The notes below the pieces were generated by a model that saw only the letters and a program-made list of their open reading frames with translations, made no database searches and was not told where the DNA came from. Shown here piece after piece: positions 1 to 7,488 of a stretch of 43,891 nt of DNA (its first letter is position 1; each line of letters starts with the position of its first letter). Both the position numbers and the translations under genes were made by a program. The stretch is from DATEDA01 sp035286595. Lineage in GTDB: Bacteria > Pseudomonadota > Gammaproteobacteria > Burkholderiales > SG8-39. The DNA lies in NCBI GenBank assembly GCA_035286595.1, contig DATEDA010000034.1:1-43891 (forward strand). Reading direction: 5' to 3'.

Positions 1-2622
1 GTCGCGACCGAGGTCGAGCCGAACTTCGCCGCCGCCGCGATCCATCCCGGCGGCGGCAAGTGCTGCGTCAAGGCGTACGGCCTGGTGCAGAAGACGTACA
101 ACCCGCACCGCCTCGCCCAGCCGATGAAGCGCTCCAATCCGCGCAAGGGGCGCAGCCAAGATCCGGGCTTCGTCCCGATCTCGTGGGACGAGGCGCTCGA
201 CCTCGTCGCAGGGAAGCTCGGCGAGGTCCGCTCCAAAGGGCTGCTCGACGGCTCCGGCTACCCGCGCGTGGCCGCGAGCTTCGGCGGCGGCGGCACGCCC
301 ACCTACTACATGGGCACGTTCCCGGCGTTCCTCGCCGCGTGGGGCCCGATCGACTTCAGCTTCGGCAGCGGGCAGGGCGTCAAGTGCTACCACTCGGAGC
401 ATCTCTACGGCGAGCTGTGGCACCGCGCCTTCACGGTGAGCCCCGACACGCCGACGACCGAGTACGTACTCTCCTTCGGCGCCAACACCGAGGCGTCGGG
501 CGGCGTCGCGGGCACCTGGCGCCACGCCGAGGCGCGCGTGCGCGGCCTGAAGCGCGTGCAGATCGAGCCGCACCTCTCGATCACCGGTGCGGCCTCGGCC
601 GAGTGGATCCCGATCAAGCCGAAGACCGACGCCGCGTTCCTGTTCGGCCTGATCCACGCCCTCCTGCATGAGCTGCCGCGCGCGCGGCTCGATGTGCCGT
701 TCCTCAGGGTGCGCACCGGCTCCCCGTATCTCGTCGGCCCGAGCGGCTACTACCTCCGCGACCCGGCCACGCGGAAACCGCTCATGTGGGACGTGCGCCG
801 CGCCAGCGCGGTCGCCTTCGACACCCCCGGCGCCGAGCCCGCGCTCGAAGGCCGCTTCACGGTCGATGCCGTCGAGGTCGGCGCGGACGGGGAGTGGGCG
901 CACGCACGGGTGGAGGGCGCGACCGCCTTCACGCGGCTCGTCGAGCACATGGCGCAGTACACGCCCGAGTGGGCCGAGCGCGTGTGCGACATCCGTCCCG
1001 GCGCGGTCCGCCGCATCGCGGGCGAGTACCTGGACCACGCGCGCGTCGGCGCGACCACGGTGATCGACGGCGTCGAGCTGCCGCTGCGGCCGGTGGCCAT
1101 CGCGCTCGGCAAGACGGTGACCAACGGCTGGGGCGGCTACGAGTGCTGCTGGGCGCGGACGCTCGCCGCCTGCCTCGTCGGCGCGCTCGAAGTGCCGGGC
1201 GGCACGCTCGGCACAACCGTGCGGCTCAATCGCCCGGCGACCTCGCGGCAGGCGAGCGTGAAGGCCGGGCCGGACGGGTTCATGGCGTACCCGATGAACC
1301 CGACCGATCGCGAGCACTGGGCGGCGCAGCCGAAGGTCCGGAACGCGTACTCGACGCTCGTGCCCCTCTCGGCGAACTCGCCGTGGAGCAACGCGCTCGG
1401 GCCCACGCACCTCGCGTGGATGTTCCGGAAGGAATCGCCCGACAACTGGCCGCTCGTGACCGCCCCGGACGTCTGGTTCGTGTATCGCACCAACCCCGCG
1501 ATCTCGTTCTGGGACACGCCCGCGATCGGGGAGCGGATCGCCGAGTTCCCGTTCGTCGTCGCGTTCGCCTACACCGTCGACGAGACGAACTGGATGGCCG
1601 ACGTGCTGCTGCCCGAGCGCACCGACATCGAGTCGACCCAGCTCATCCGCATCGGCGGCTCGAAGTTCATCGAGCAGTTCTGGGACCACGAGGGGTTCGC
1701 GTTGCGGCAGCCCGCGGTCGTGCCGCGCGGCGATACCCGCGACTTCACCGACATCGCGACCGCGCTCGCCGCGCGCACCGGGCTGCTCGAGAAATACAAC
1801 GAGGCCATCAACCGCGGCGCCGCGGGCGTGGCACTCGCCGGAGACGGCTTCGACTTCCGGCTGGAGCCCAAGGCGAGGCACAGCGCCGAGGAGATCTGGG
1901 ACCGCGTCTGCCGCGCCGCGAGCGCCGAGCTCACCGGCGGTGCGGCGAGCGACGGGCTCGACTGGTACCGTGACCACGGCTATCGGACCCGGCCGATCTC
2001 GCGGCTCGCTTGGTATCTCTACCCGGAGCTCGTCAAGCAGGGGCTGCGCTTCGAGATGCCCTATCAGGAACGCCTCGCGCGCTCAGGCAGCGAGCTCGGG
2101 CGCCGGCTCCACAGCCGCGGGATTCGCTGGTGGGACACGCAGCTCTCCGAGTACCAGGCGCTGCCCGCGTACAAGGACTTCCCGGGGATCTGGGAGAGCC
2201 ACACCGTGGCGCAGGGCGGGCGGCTCGAGGACTTCCCGTTCTGGCTCGTCACCTCGCGCAGCATGCAGTACGCGTGGGGCGCGAATGCCGGCATCCCGCT
2301 GATGGACGAGATGGCCGGGAATCTGCAGGGCCACCGGGGCGTCGTGATCAATGCCGCGCGCGCGCGCAGCCTCGACATCGAGGAGGGGGATCTCGTCGAG
2401 GTCCGTTCCACCTTGCGCGCGACGCGCGGCCCCGCGATCCTGCGCGAGGGCATCCGGCCCGACACCGCGCTCATCCTCGGGCAGTTCGAGCACTGGGCGA
2501 CGCCGTACGCGAAGGACATGCATGCGCCGAGCATGAACAGCGTGACGCCGATGGCGCTCGAGCTCACCGACGCTACCGGCTCGGCGGCCGATCTCGTCCG
2601 CGTCGCGGTGAGGCGCGTATGA
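1..2622 (+). CDS. padB: Mo-bisPGD oxidoreductase catalytic subunit, probably phenylacetyl-CoA:acceptor oxidoreductase large subunit (5' partial)
   Basis: The frame is open from base 1, so the N-terminus, including most or all of any N-terminal iron-sulfur motif, lies outside the window; at least 873 codons are present. Near the left edge the protein reads GGGKCCVKAYGLVQKTYNP, followed by PISWDEALDLVAGKL, the usual landmark after the N-terminal domain in the DMSO reductase superfamily. The C-terminal part (SRSMQYAWGANAGIPLMDEMAGN, then INAARARSLDIEEGDLVEVRS) matches the molybdopterin dinucleotide-binding domain. The two following genes encode an iron-sulfur subunit and an NrfD/DmsC-like membrane subunit, the usual three-part complex. 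The phenylacetyl-CoA assignment is inferred from family flavour, subunit sizes close to those known for the Thauera enzyme, and the benzoyl-CoA reductase operon nearby. Polysulfide, thiosulfate or arsenate reductase relatives are the alternatives. Its stop overlaps the next start (ATGA). Confidence 0.62.
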   Translation, partial: VATEVEPNFAAAAIHPGGGKCCVKAYGLVQKTYNPHRLAQPMKRSNPRKGRSQDPGFVPISWDEALDLVAGKLGEVRSKGLLDGSGYPRVAASFGGGGTPTYYMGTFPAFLAAWGPIDFSFGSGQGVKCYHSEHLYGELWHRAFTVSPDTPTTEYVLSFGANTEASGGVAGTWRHAEARVRGLKRVQIEPHLSITGAASAEWIPIKPKTDAAFLFGLIHALLHELPRARLDVPFLRVRTGSPYLVGPSGYYLRDPATRKPLMWDVRRASAVAFDTPGAEPALEGRFTVDAVEVGADGEWAHARVEGATAFTRLVEHMAQYTPEWAERVCDIRPGAVRRIAGEYLDHARVGATTVIDGVELPLRPVAIALGKTVTNGWGGYECCWARTLAACLVGALEVPGGTLGTTVRLNRPATSRQASVKAGPDGFMAYPMNPTDREHWAAQPKVRNAYSTLVPLSANSPWSNALGPTHLAWMFRKESPDNWPLVTAPDVWFVYRTNPAISFWDTPAIGERIAEFPFVVAFAYTVDETNWMADVLLPERTDIESTQLIRIGGSKFIEQFWDHEGFALRQPAVVPRGDTRDFTDIATALAARTGLLEKYNEAINRGAAGVALAGDGFDFRLEPKARHSAEEIWDRVCRAASAELTGGAASDGLDWYRDHGYRTRPISRLAWYLYPELVKQGLRFEMPYQERLARSGSELGRRLHSRGIRWWDTQLSEYQALPAYKDFPGIWESHTVAQGGRLEDFPFWLVTSRSMQYAWGANAGIPLMDEMAGNLQGHRGVVINAARARSLDIEEGDLVEVRSTLRATRGPAILREGIRPDTALILGQFEHWATPYAKDMHAPSMNSVTPMALELTDATGSAADLVRVAVRRV

Positions 2623-3284
2623 CCCGCTGGGCGATGGCCGCGGACCTGCGCCGGTGCATCGGCTGCCAGACGTGCACCGCGGCCTGCCGCCAGGCCAACG
2701 CGACGCCGCCGGACGTGCAGTGGCGCACGGTGCTCGACCTGGAGACGGGCGAGTTCCCGGACGTGCGGCGGAGCTTCGTCCCGGTGGGCTGCATGCACTG
2801 CGGCGACCCGCCGTGCGAGAACGTGTGCCCGACGACGGCGACCAAGCGGCGCGCCGACGGCATGGTCACGATCGACTATGACCTGTGCATCGGCTGCGGA
2901 TACTGCGCCGTGGCGTGCCCCTATCAGGCGCGGCACATCGTGCACCGCGCGCGCTTCGCCTGGAGCGCCGAGCCGGCGCCGAACGAGCGGGCGCGGTTCG
3001 ACGCCAGGCGCATCGCCGTCGCGACCAAATGCACCTTCTGCGTCGACCGGATCGACGCGGGTACGGCCAAAGGCCTGAAGCCCGGCGTCGACCCGGAAGC
3101 GACGCCGGCCTGCGTGAACTCGTGCATCGCCGGTGCGCTGGTCTTCGGCGACCGCGACGACCCGGCGAGCCCGGTCGCGCAGCTCCTCGCCGAGACCGAG
3201 CACTTCCGCATGCACGAGGAGCTCGGGACCGACCCGGGGATGTACTACGTGTTCGACGCCCGTTCCCGGGGTGAGGCGGCATGA
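2619..3284 (+). CDS. padC: Four-cluster [4Fe-4S] ferredoxin subunit of the molybdoenzyme (PadC-like)
   Basis: This 221-residue protein belongs to the DmsB/PsrB/PhsB electron-transfer subunit family. Cysteine groups are visible at residues 13-16-19-23, 58-61-66-70 and 90-93-96-100, with a fourth set in TKCTFC and TPACVNSC, enough for four [4Fe-4S] clusters. It should carry electrons between the molybdenum subunit and the membrane subunit. There is no Tat signal of its own; such subunits usually travel with the catalytic partner or stay in the cytoplasm. The start ATG overlaps the stop of the upstream gene, indicating translational coupling. A roughly 27 kDa iron-sulfur subunit is known for Thauera phenylacetyl-CoA:acceptor oxidoreductase, which fits; the substrate specificity rests on context only. 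Confidence 0.72.
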   Translation: MTRWAMAADLRRCIGCQTCTAACRQANATPPDVQWRTVLDLETGEFPDVRRSFVPVGCMHCGDPPCENVCPTTATKRRADGMVTIDYDLCIGCGYCAVACPYQARHIVHRARFAWSAEPAPNERARFDARRIAVATKCTFCVDRIDAGTAKGLKPGVDPEATPACVNSCIAGALVFGDRDDPASPVAQLLAETEHFRMHEELGTDPGMYYVFDARSRGEAA

Positions 3285-3343
3285 GCGCGCCGGGCCGCCC
3301 CAAGCGCGAATCCTTGTCGCGAAGCGACAAGGTAGTCCAATGA
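3281..3343 (+). CDS. 20-codon mini-ORF bridging padC and padD
   Basis: An ATG at 3281 overlaps the padC stop (ATGA), and its TGA at 3341-3343 overlaps the padD start (ATGA at 3340). Ribosomes could thus pass from padC through this frame into padD. The predicted peptide is short and basic, and its middle is encoded by a perfect hairpin. No function is recognised. It may be only a translational bridge created by a small repeat inserted between two genes. Confidence 0.3.
   Translation: MSAPGRPKRESLSRSDKVVQ
3312..3332. repeat. Perfect 9-bp inverted repeat with GAA loop
   Basis: CCTTGTCGC at 3312-3320 is followed by GAA and then GCGACAAGG at 3324-3332, an exact reverse complement. It lies in the 55-base gap between padC and padD, inside the mini-ORF. 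There is no T-tract, so a classical terminator is unlikely. It could stabilise or process the mRNA, or be a copy of a genome-wide short palindromic repeat. No second copy was noticed in the window. Confidence 0.6.
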
Positions 3344-4224
3344 GCCGCGCGGCAGACCAGATCCGGCCCTGGCACCAGGCCAACTGGGACGCCCGCGCCG
3401 CGGCGAACTTCATCGGCGGCGGCAGCGGCAGCGGGTTGCTGATCGCCGGCGCGATCGCTCACGCCGCCGGCGCGCCGTATCGGGCCCTCGCGCTCACCGC
3501 GCTCGCGCTCATCGCGGTCGGGCTCACGTGCGTCGCGCTCGAGATCGGCCGGCCGTGGCGCGCGCTCAACGTGTTCTTCCATCCGCAGACATCGTGGATG
3601 ACTCGCGAGTCGCTGGTCGCCGTGCCGCTGTTCGCCGCCGGCGCGGCAGCGCTGTGGCAGGACGGCGGCGCATACGCATGGGCGGCGGCGGCGCTCGCCG
3701 CCGCGTTCCTCTGGTGCCAGGCGCAGATCCTCAGGGCCGCGAAGGGCATCCCTGCCTGGCGCGCGCCGCGGGTCGTACCGCTGATCCTCTCGACCGGTCT
3801 TGTCGAAGGCGCCGGCCTGCTTGCGATGGCGTGCGCGCTTCCCTCGTCGGCCCACGCGCTCGCGCGGCCGGTATCGGCTGCGCTCGTGGCGCTGTTGGTG
3901 CTGCGCGCGGTGGTGTGGCAGATGTACCGAGCGAGGCTCGAAGCGCCGAAGCGCGCGCTTGTCGCGCTTGACCGTGCCGCGCCGCTATTTCACCGCGTCG
4001 GCAACTGGGTCGCGGCGCCGCTCGCGGCGATCGCGGTACTACTGGCGCCCGACGCAGTCGCCGCGCCGCTCGGCGCCGTCGCAGGAGCGATCGCGGTCGC
4101 CGCGGGTTGGCAGGTCAAATTTGTCCTTGTTACGCGCGCGGGTTTCAACCAGGGCTTCGCCCTCCCGCACCTCCCGGTACGCGGGAGCGGCACACCCGGC
4201 CCGTCGGCGAAACCGGGCTGGTAA
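3340..4224 (+). CDS. padD: NrfD/DmsC-like membrane anchor subunit (PadD-like)
   Basis: This 294-residue hydrophobic protein has about eight membrane helices and would anchor the complex and exchange electrons with the quinone pool. The start at ATG 3340 gives MSRAADQIRPWHQANWDAR, then a helix beginning NFIGGGSGSGLLIAGAI. The segment ALEIGRPWRALNVFFHP resembles the conserved GRP/W region of DmsC and NrfD families. In the suggested phenylacetyl-CoA oxidoreductase it would pass electrons to ubiquinone. It is the last gene of the operon; an 87-base gap with an FNR-like promoter follows. NrfD-type subunits are shared by many respiratory enzymes, so the family is firmer than the pathway. Confidence 0.62.
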   Translation: MSRAADQIRPWHQANWDARAAANFIGGGSGSGLLIAGAIAHAAGAPYRALALTALALIAVGLTCVALEIGRPWRALNVFFHPQTSWMTRESLVAVPLFAAGAAALWQDGGAYAWAAAALAAAFLWCQAQILRAAKGIPAWRAPRVVPLILSTGLVEGAGLLAMACALPSSAHALARPVSAALVALLVLRAVVWQMYRARLEAPKRALVALDRAAPLFHRVGNWVAAPLAAIAVLLAPDAVAAPLGAVAGAIAVAAGWQVKFVLVTRAGFNQGFALPHLPVRGSGTPGPSAKPGW

Positions 4225-4239
4225 CCGTCCGCCCGGCCC

Positions 4240-4281
4240 TTAACTCGCATCAAAGAGGGCGGCCGGCCCGGCCGTGACAAT
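4240..4281 (+). promoter_or_regulatory. FNR/DNR-like box and -10 for the hemerythrin-nnrS pair
   Basis: TTAACTCGCATCAA (4240-4253) matches the right half of the FNR/DNR consensus TTGAT-N4-ATCAA exactly, and the left half less well. GACAAT at 4276-4281 lies where a -10 hexamer would be if the box is centred 41.5 bases upstream of transcription start, the class II geometry. The downstream genes fit nitric-oxide or low-oxygen control. The left half-site is weak, so this is a moderate call. Confidence 0.45.
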
Positions 4282-4311
4282 GTCCTCTGCTGATCCATTG
4301 CGGAGGCCCTC

Positions 4312-4746
4312 ATGTCGCGCATCAGCGAAGTGATGGGGCGGGACCACAAGGCGTGCGACGACCGGCTCGCGCTTGCCGAAGCGGCCGCAGCCGAGGGGAA
4401 CTTCGCCCGGGCGGCGGCCGAGCTCGAAGCGTTCGCCGCGGCGCTCGCGCGCCACTTCCGGGTGGAGGAAGAGCAGCTCTTTCCCGCGTTCGAGCGGCAC
4501 ACCGGGATCACCGACGGCCCGACCGAGATGATGCGGGTCGAGCACGCCGAGATGCGCGAGCTCCTCGATCAGCTGCGCGCCGCAGTCGGCGCCGCCGACG
4601 CCGCCGAGTTCCTGGGTCTCGCCGACACGCTGAACGTCCTCATGCAGCAGCACAACCTGAAAGAGGAGCAGGTCCTCTACGCGCTGCTCGACGAGGCGCT
4701 CCTAGGCGAGGCGGACGAGCTCCTCGCAGCGCTCGCATCGCGCTGA
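4312..4746 (+). CDS. Hemerythrin-like (HHE) domain protein
   Basis: This 144-residue all-helical protein has the histidine/glutamate spacing of hemerythrin HHE cation-binding domains: H12, H48 with E52, H78, and H114 with E118 are candidate ligands of a di-iron centre. Small bacterial hemerythrins bind oxygen or nitric oxide, or support iron-sulfur repair. The nnrS-like gene starts at its stop (TGATG), so the two are co-translated. With the FNR-like promoter upstream, a role in nitric oxide or oxygen stress during denitrification is the best inference. It is shorter than RIC/YtfE proteins and lacks their N-terminal ScdA domain. Confidence 0.72.
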   Translation: MSRISEVMGRDHKACDDRLALAEAAAAEGNFARAAAELEAFAAALARHFRVEEEQLFPAFERHTGITDGPTEMMRVEHAEMRELLDQLRAAVGAADAAEFLGLADTLNVLMQQHNLKEEQVLYALLDEALLGEADELLAALASR

Positions 4747-6071
4747 TGCGCCCGGCCGGCCTGAGGCTCGAGCAGGCGCCGCCGATCGCGGTGCCGTTCC
4801 GGTTCTTCCTCACCGCGCCGGCGTTTCTCCTTGCGGCTGCGGCGGTGCTGGCGTGGGCCGGGCCCGACGCGCTCGCCTGGCGCGGCTCCCCGGCCGCGCT
4901 CGCCGCCACGCACTTCGTCACGCTCGGGTTCATGACGATGGTGATGGTCGGCGCGATGCTGCAGATGCTGCCCGTGCTTGCGGGGGCGCCGGTGCCGCAC
5001 GTGCGGCCGGCGGCAACCCTCGTGCATGCCGGGCTCGCGCTCGGCACGGCCGCGCTCGGTCTGGGATTCCTGTTCGGTCAACCGGTGCTCATGAAGGCTG
5101 CGGCATGGCTGCTCGGCGCGGCGTTCGCCGTGTTCGTCGCCGCCGCCGCTGCGGCGCTCGGTCGCGCGGCGGTCCGCAACGCCACGGTCCGCGGCGCCGC
5201 GGTGGCAGTCGCGTCGCTCGTCGTCACCGTAGCGCTCGGACTCATGCTCGCGGCGACGTATGGGTGGGGCGTTCCGCTCGCAAACCTCGCCGTGCGGGCG
5301 TTGCACCCGGCATGGGGCCTGCTCGGCTGGACCGGGCTGCTCGTCGCAGCCGTCGCGTTCCAGGTCGTGCCGATGTTTCAGATGACGCCGCAATATCCGC
5401 CGCGCATGACGCGCTGGTTCACCGCCGGGGCCTTCACTGCGCTTGTCGCCTGGTCGCTGGCGGCGTGGTACGCGAGCGGGAGCCCGGTGGACCTCGCGCT
5501 CAGCCTTGTGCTCGCAGCCGGGTACGCGCTGTTCGCCGTCACGACGCTCGTGCTCCAATACCGACGCCGGCGTCGCCTGCCGGACGCGACGACCGCGTTC
5601 TGGCAGCTCGGGATGGCGTGTGCGCTCGCGGCGTGCGTCGGCTGGGCCGCGCGGCTCGCTGCGCCGGACGCTCCGCAGGCGCTGGACGTCGCGATCGGCG
5701 TGCTCGCGCTCGCGGGCTTCGCGGTGTCGGTGATCGCCGGGATGCTCTACAAGATCGTGCCGTTTCTCGCCTGGTTCCACTTGCAGGCGTCGGTCGGCCC
5801 AAGGCGTGCACCCCACATGAAGAAGATCCTGTCCGACGCCGCGCAGCGCGCGCATTTCGGCCTGCACGCCACGGCGGTGGCGCTGCTGCTCGCCGCGATC
5901 GTCTGGCCGCGCCCGCTCGTCCGCGTCGCGGGGCTCGCGCTGGCCCTCTCCGCGCTCGTGCTGCTGCGAAATCTGCTGCAGGCTGCGCGGCGCTACCGTG
6001 CCGAACCCGCGGGCGGCCCCGACGCCGGGCGGACTCCCGCAGGCCGCCCGATAGGGCAGCGGCAGGCTTAG
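4746..6071 (+). CDS. Polytopic membrane protein, NnrS-like
   Basis: This 441-residue protein has around twelve predicted membrane helices. PFRFFLTAPAFLLAAAAVLAW near the N-terminus, THFVTLGFMTMVMVGAMLQM in the second helix pair, and HPAWGLLGWTGLLVAAVAFQ carry isolated histidines that could bind heme or metal, as described for NnrS proteins, which relieve nitric oxide stress in denitrifiers. A distant heme-copper oxidase subunit I-like protein is the alternative. It is coupled to the hemerythrin gene upstream. Its stop (TAG 6069-6071) overlaps the stop of the convergent rrf2-type gene, leaving no room for a terminator. The arginine-rich C-terminal 30 residues look disordered. Confidence 0.55.
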   Translation: MRPAGLRLEQAPPIAVPFRFFLTAPAFLLAAAAVLAWAGPDALAWRGSPAALAATHFVTLGFMTMVMVGAMLQMLPVLAGAPVPHVRPAATLVHAGLALGTAALGLGFLFGQPVLMKAAAWLLGAAFAVFVAAAAAALGRAAVRNATVRGAAVAVASLVVTVALGLMLAATYGWGVPLANLAVRALHPAWGLLGWTGLLVAAVAFQVVPMFQMTPQYPPRMTRWFTAGAFTALVAWSLAAWYASGSPVDLALSLVLAAGYALFAVTTLVLQYRRRRRLPDATTAFWQLGMACALAACVGWAARLAAPDAPQALDVAIGVLALAGFAVSVIAGMLYKIVPFLAWFHLQASVGPRRAPHMKKILSDAAQRAHFGLHATAVALLLAAIVWPRPLVRVAGLALALSALVLLRNLLQAARRYRAEPAGGPDAGRTPAGRPIGQRQA

Positions 6072-6520
6072 ACCTGACGCGCTGCCTGCGCCGCCCGCGG
6101 CGCCCCCGCCGCGGCGCCACGCTCGCGCGCGATGAGCTTGAGCATCGTGTCGATGGTGATCGAACGGAAGGTGGCCTTGGCGATTTCGTCGATCTCCGCG
6201 AGGACGCGCGCGAGCGCGCGACCGGCGTCGGTCGTCGTCCGGCCGCCCTCGGGCGGGCGGGCGCTGATGTCCTCGAACCGCTCGATGACGTCCATCAGCG
6301 TCAGGCGCTTGGCGTTGCCGGTGAAGCGATAGCCGCCACCCACCCCGCGCGCCGATTCCACGAGGTCGGCGCGCGCGAGCTCCCGCAGGACCTTCGCGAG
6401 ATGGTGGATCGAGACGCTGTACTTCTCGGCGATCTCCGCCGCCGCGACCGTCCGTCCCGGGTTGGCCGCGGCCTCGAGGACACTGACCAGCGCCAGGCTC
6501 GTCGCCGTCTGCAGCTTCAC
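6068..6520 (-). CDS. Rrf2-family transcriptional regulator lacking cysteines
   Basis: Translation from GTG at 6520 gives 150 residues with the Rrf2 winged-helix layout: MKLQTATSLALVSVLEAA, a recognition region near SVSIHHLAKVLRELARADLV, the wing ESARGVGGGYRF, and LTLMDVIERFED. NsrR, IscR and RsrR bind an iron-sulfur cluster through cysteines in the loop after this region; here the loop reads EDISARPPEGGRTTTDAG and the whole protein has no cysteine. It therefore cannot sense through a cysteine-bound cluster. The GTG start overlaps the stop of the upstream GNAT gene (GTGA), so the two form an operon. Its neighbours (NnrS-like, hemerythrins) suggest a nitrosative or redox stress regulon, by inference only. 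Confidence 0.78.
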   Translation of the reverse strand: MKLQTATSLALVSVLEAAANPGRTVAAAEIAEKYSVSIHHLAKVLRELARADLVESARGVGGGYRFTGNAKRLTLMDVIERFEDISARPPEGGRTTTDAGRALARVLAEIDEIAKATFRSITIDTMLKLIARERGAAAGAPRAAQAARQV

Positions 6521-7017
6521 AGGTCCATCTCGAGCGGGATGAACGGCGCGGCCATCATGCCCTGGCTGCGGAAGAACGACAGCACCAGGTTGTTGTCCCG
6601 GGCGAGCATCGTGCGCACCTTCGTGACGCCGGCGCGGCGGAAGCCGGCGCAGATCGCTTCGAGCAGCTTGGTGCCGACGCCAGCGAGCCGCGCATCCGGG
6701 CGCACGTTGATCCCGAACACCCAGCCGCAAGGAGGGGAGCCGAACTCCCAGTCGCGCACTTCGCCCACGACGAAGCCCAGAATCGCGCCGGCGCTCTCGG
6801 CGACGAGGAAAAAGCGCTGCTTCGCGCCCCGCGACCCGTAGCGGTGAAAGACCTCGTACCAGTAGTCGGCCTTCGCCACGCCGGTGACCTTGGCGTCGAG
6901 GGCGATTACCTGCGCGACGTCGGCCGCCCCGACCGGGCGGACACGGACCTCGGTCGCCGCGGGAGCGCGACGGCGACGGCCCGTGCGCGGGGCCTGATCT
7001 GGATCAAAAAGTGGCAT
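6517..7017 (-). CDS. GNAT-family N-acetyltransferase
   Basis: This 166-residue protein has a GNAT fold: VRVRPVGAADVAQVIALDAKVTG (first strand and helix), GAILGFVVGEVRDWEFG, the acetyl-CoA loop region GINVRPDARLAGVGTKLLEAI, and a C-terminal half with NNLVLSFFRSQGM. The substrate is unknown. The N-terminal pattern of an isoleucine/leucine-aspartate pair followed by TG and an aromatic residue recurs in both halves of the tandem GNAT protein across the intergenic region, so the three domains are probably related. It is coupled to the rrf2-type gene downstream. The ATG at 7017 was used; an FNR-like box lies just inside the coding region. Confidence 0.75.
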   Translation of the reverse strand: MPLFDPDQAPRTGRRRRAPAATEVRVRPVGAADVAQVIALDAKVTGVAKADYWYEVFHRYGSRGAKQRFFLVAESAGAILGFVVGEVRDWEFGSPPCGWVFGINVRPDARLAGVGTKLLEAICAGFRRAGVTKVRTMLARDNNLVLSFFRSQGMMAAPFIPLEMDL

Positions 7018-7036
7018 TGGCGTACCAGTTTACCAT
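6994..7036 (+). promoter_or_regulatory. FNR/DNR-like promoter reading right towards livF remnant and tandem GNAT gene
   Basis: CTGATCTGGATCAA at 6994-7007 differs from TTGAT-N4-ATCAA by one base. TACCAT at 7031-7036 stands at the class II -10 position for rightward transcription starting near 7042. The box also lies within the first codons of the leftward GNAT gene, so bound activator could affect that gene. Evidence is sequence match and spacing only. Confidence 0.4.
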
Positions 7037-7084
7037 TGGCAAGGCGCGGGAAGAGCGTTCGCCTGCCCCCGCCCGCGCGCCGAG

Positions 7085-7462
7085 GGCCGCCGAGCGCTCG
7101 GGCGCGTCTACGACCGGTTTCCGGCACTCGCGGAGCGGCGCCGATCGCCCGCGGGGATGCTGTCCGGCGGACAGCAGCAGATGCTCGCCATCGGCCGGGC
7201 GCTGATGGCCGCGCCGCGCTTGCTTCTGCTCGACGAGCCGAGCATGGGGCTCGCGCCGCGCCTGGTGGAGGAGATCTTCGTCGCGATCCGCTGGCTGCGG
7301 GAGGCGGGGACGACGATCTTCCTGGTGGACCAGAACGCGCGCGCGGCGCTGGCGATCGCCGACCGCGGCTACGTGCTCGAGACCGGCCGGATCGTGCTCG
7401 CCGGCGCGGGCGCCGAGCTCGCGGCGAACGAGGCGGTCAAGCGCGCGTACCTCGGGCTCTGA
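7085..7462 (+). pseudogene. livF: 5'-truncated LivF-type ABC transporter ATPase
   Basis: The frame encodes only the C-terminal part of a branched-chain amino acid/aromatic acid ABC transporter ATPase: GRVYDRFPALAERR, the signature SGGQQQMLAIGRALM, Walker B LLLLDEPSMGLAP, and VDQNARAALAIADRGYVLETG, ending normally at AYLGL. The Walker A motif and about 110 N-terminal residues are missing, and the upstream sequence in this frame does not resemble LivF. Without Walker A it cannot be an active ATPase. LivFGHMK-type transporters for aromatic acids often sit beside benzoyl-CoA genes, so this is probably the scar of a deleted transport operon. It now fills the leader region of the tandem GNAT gene, 27 bases upstream of that start. 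Confidence 0.75.
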
Positions 7463-7488
7463 GCCCGCGCGCGAACGAGGAGATGGAC

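Noticed and set aside
1..2622. Arsenate or thiosulfate reductase catalytic subunit
   Set aside because: Not excluded, but rated lower because the neighbouring pathway is aromatic and the subunit set and sizes fit PadBCD.
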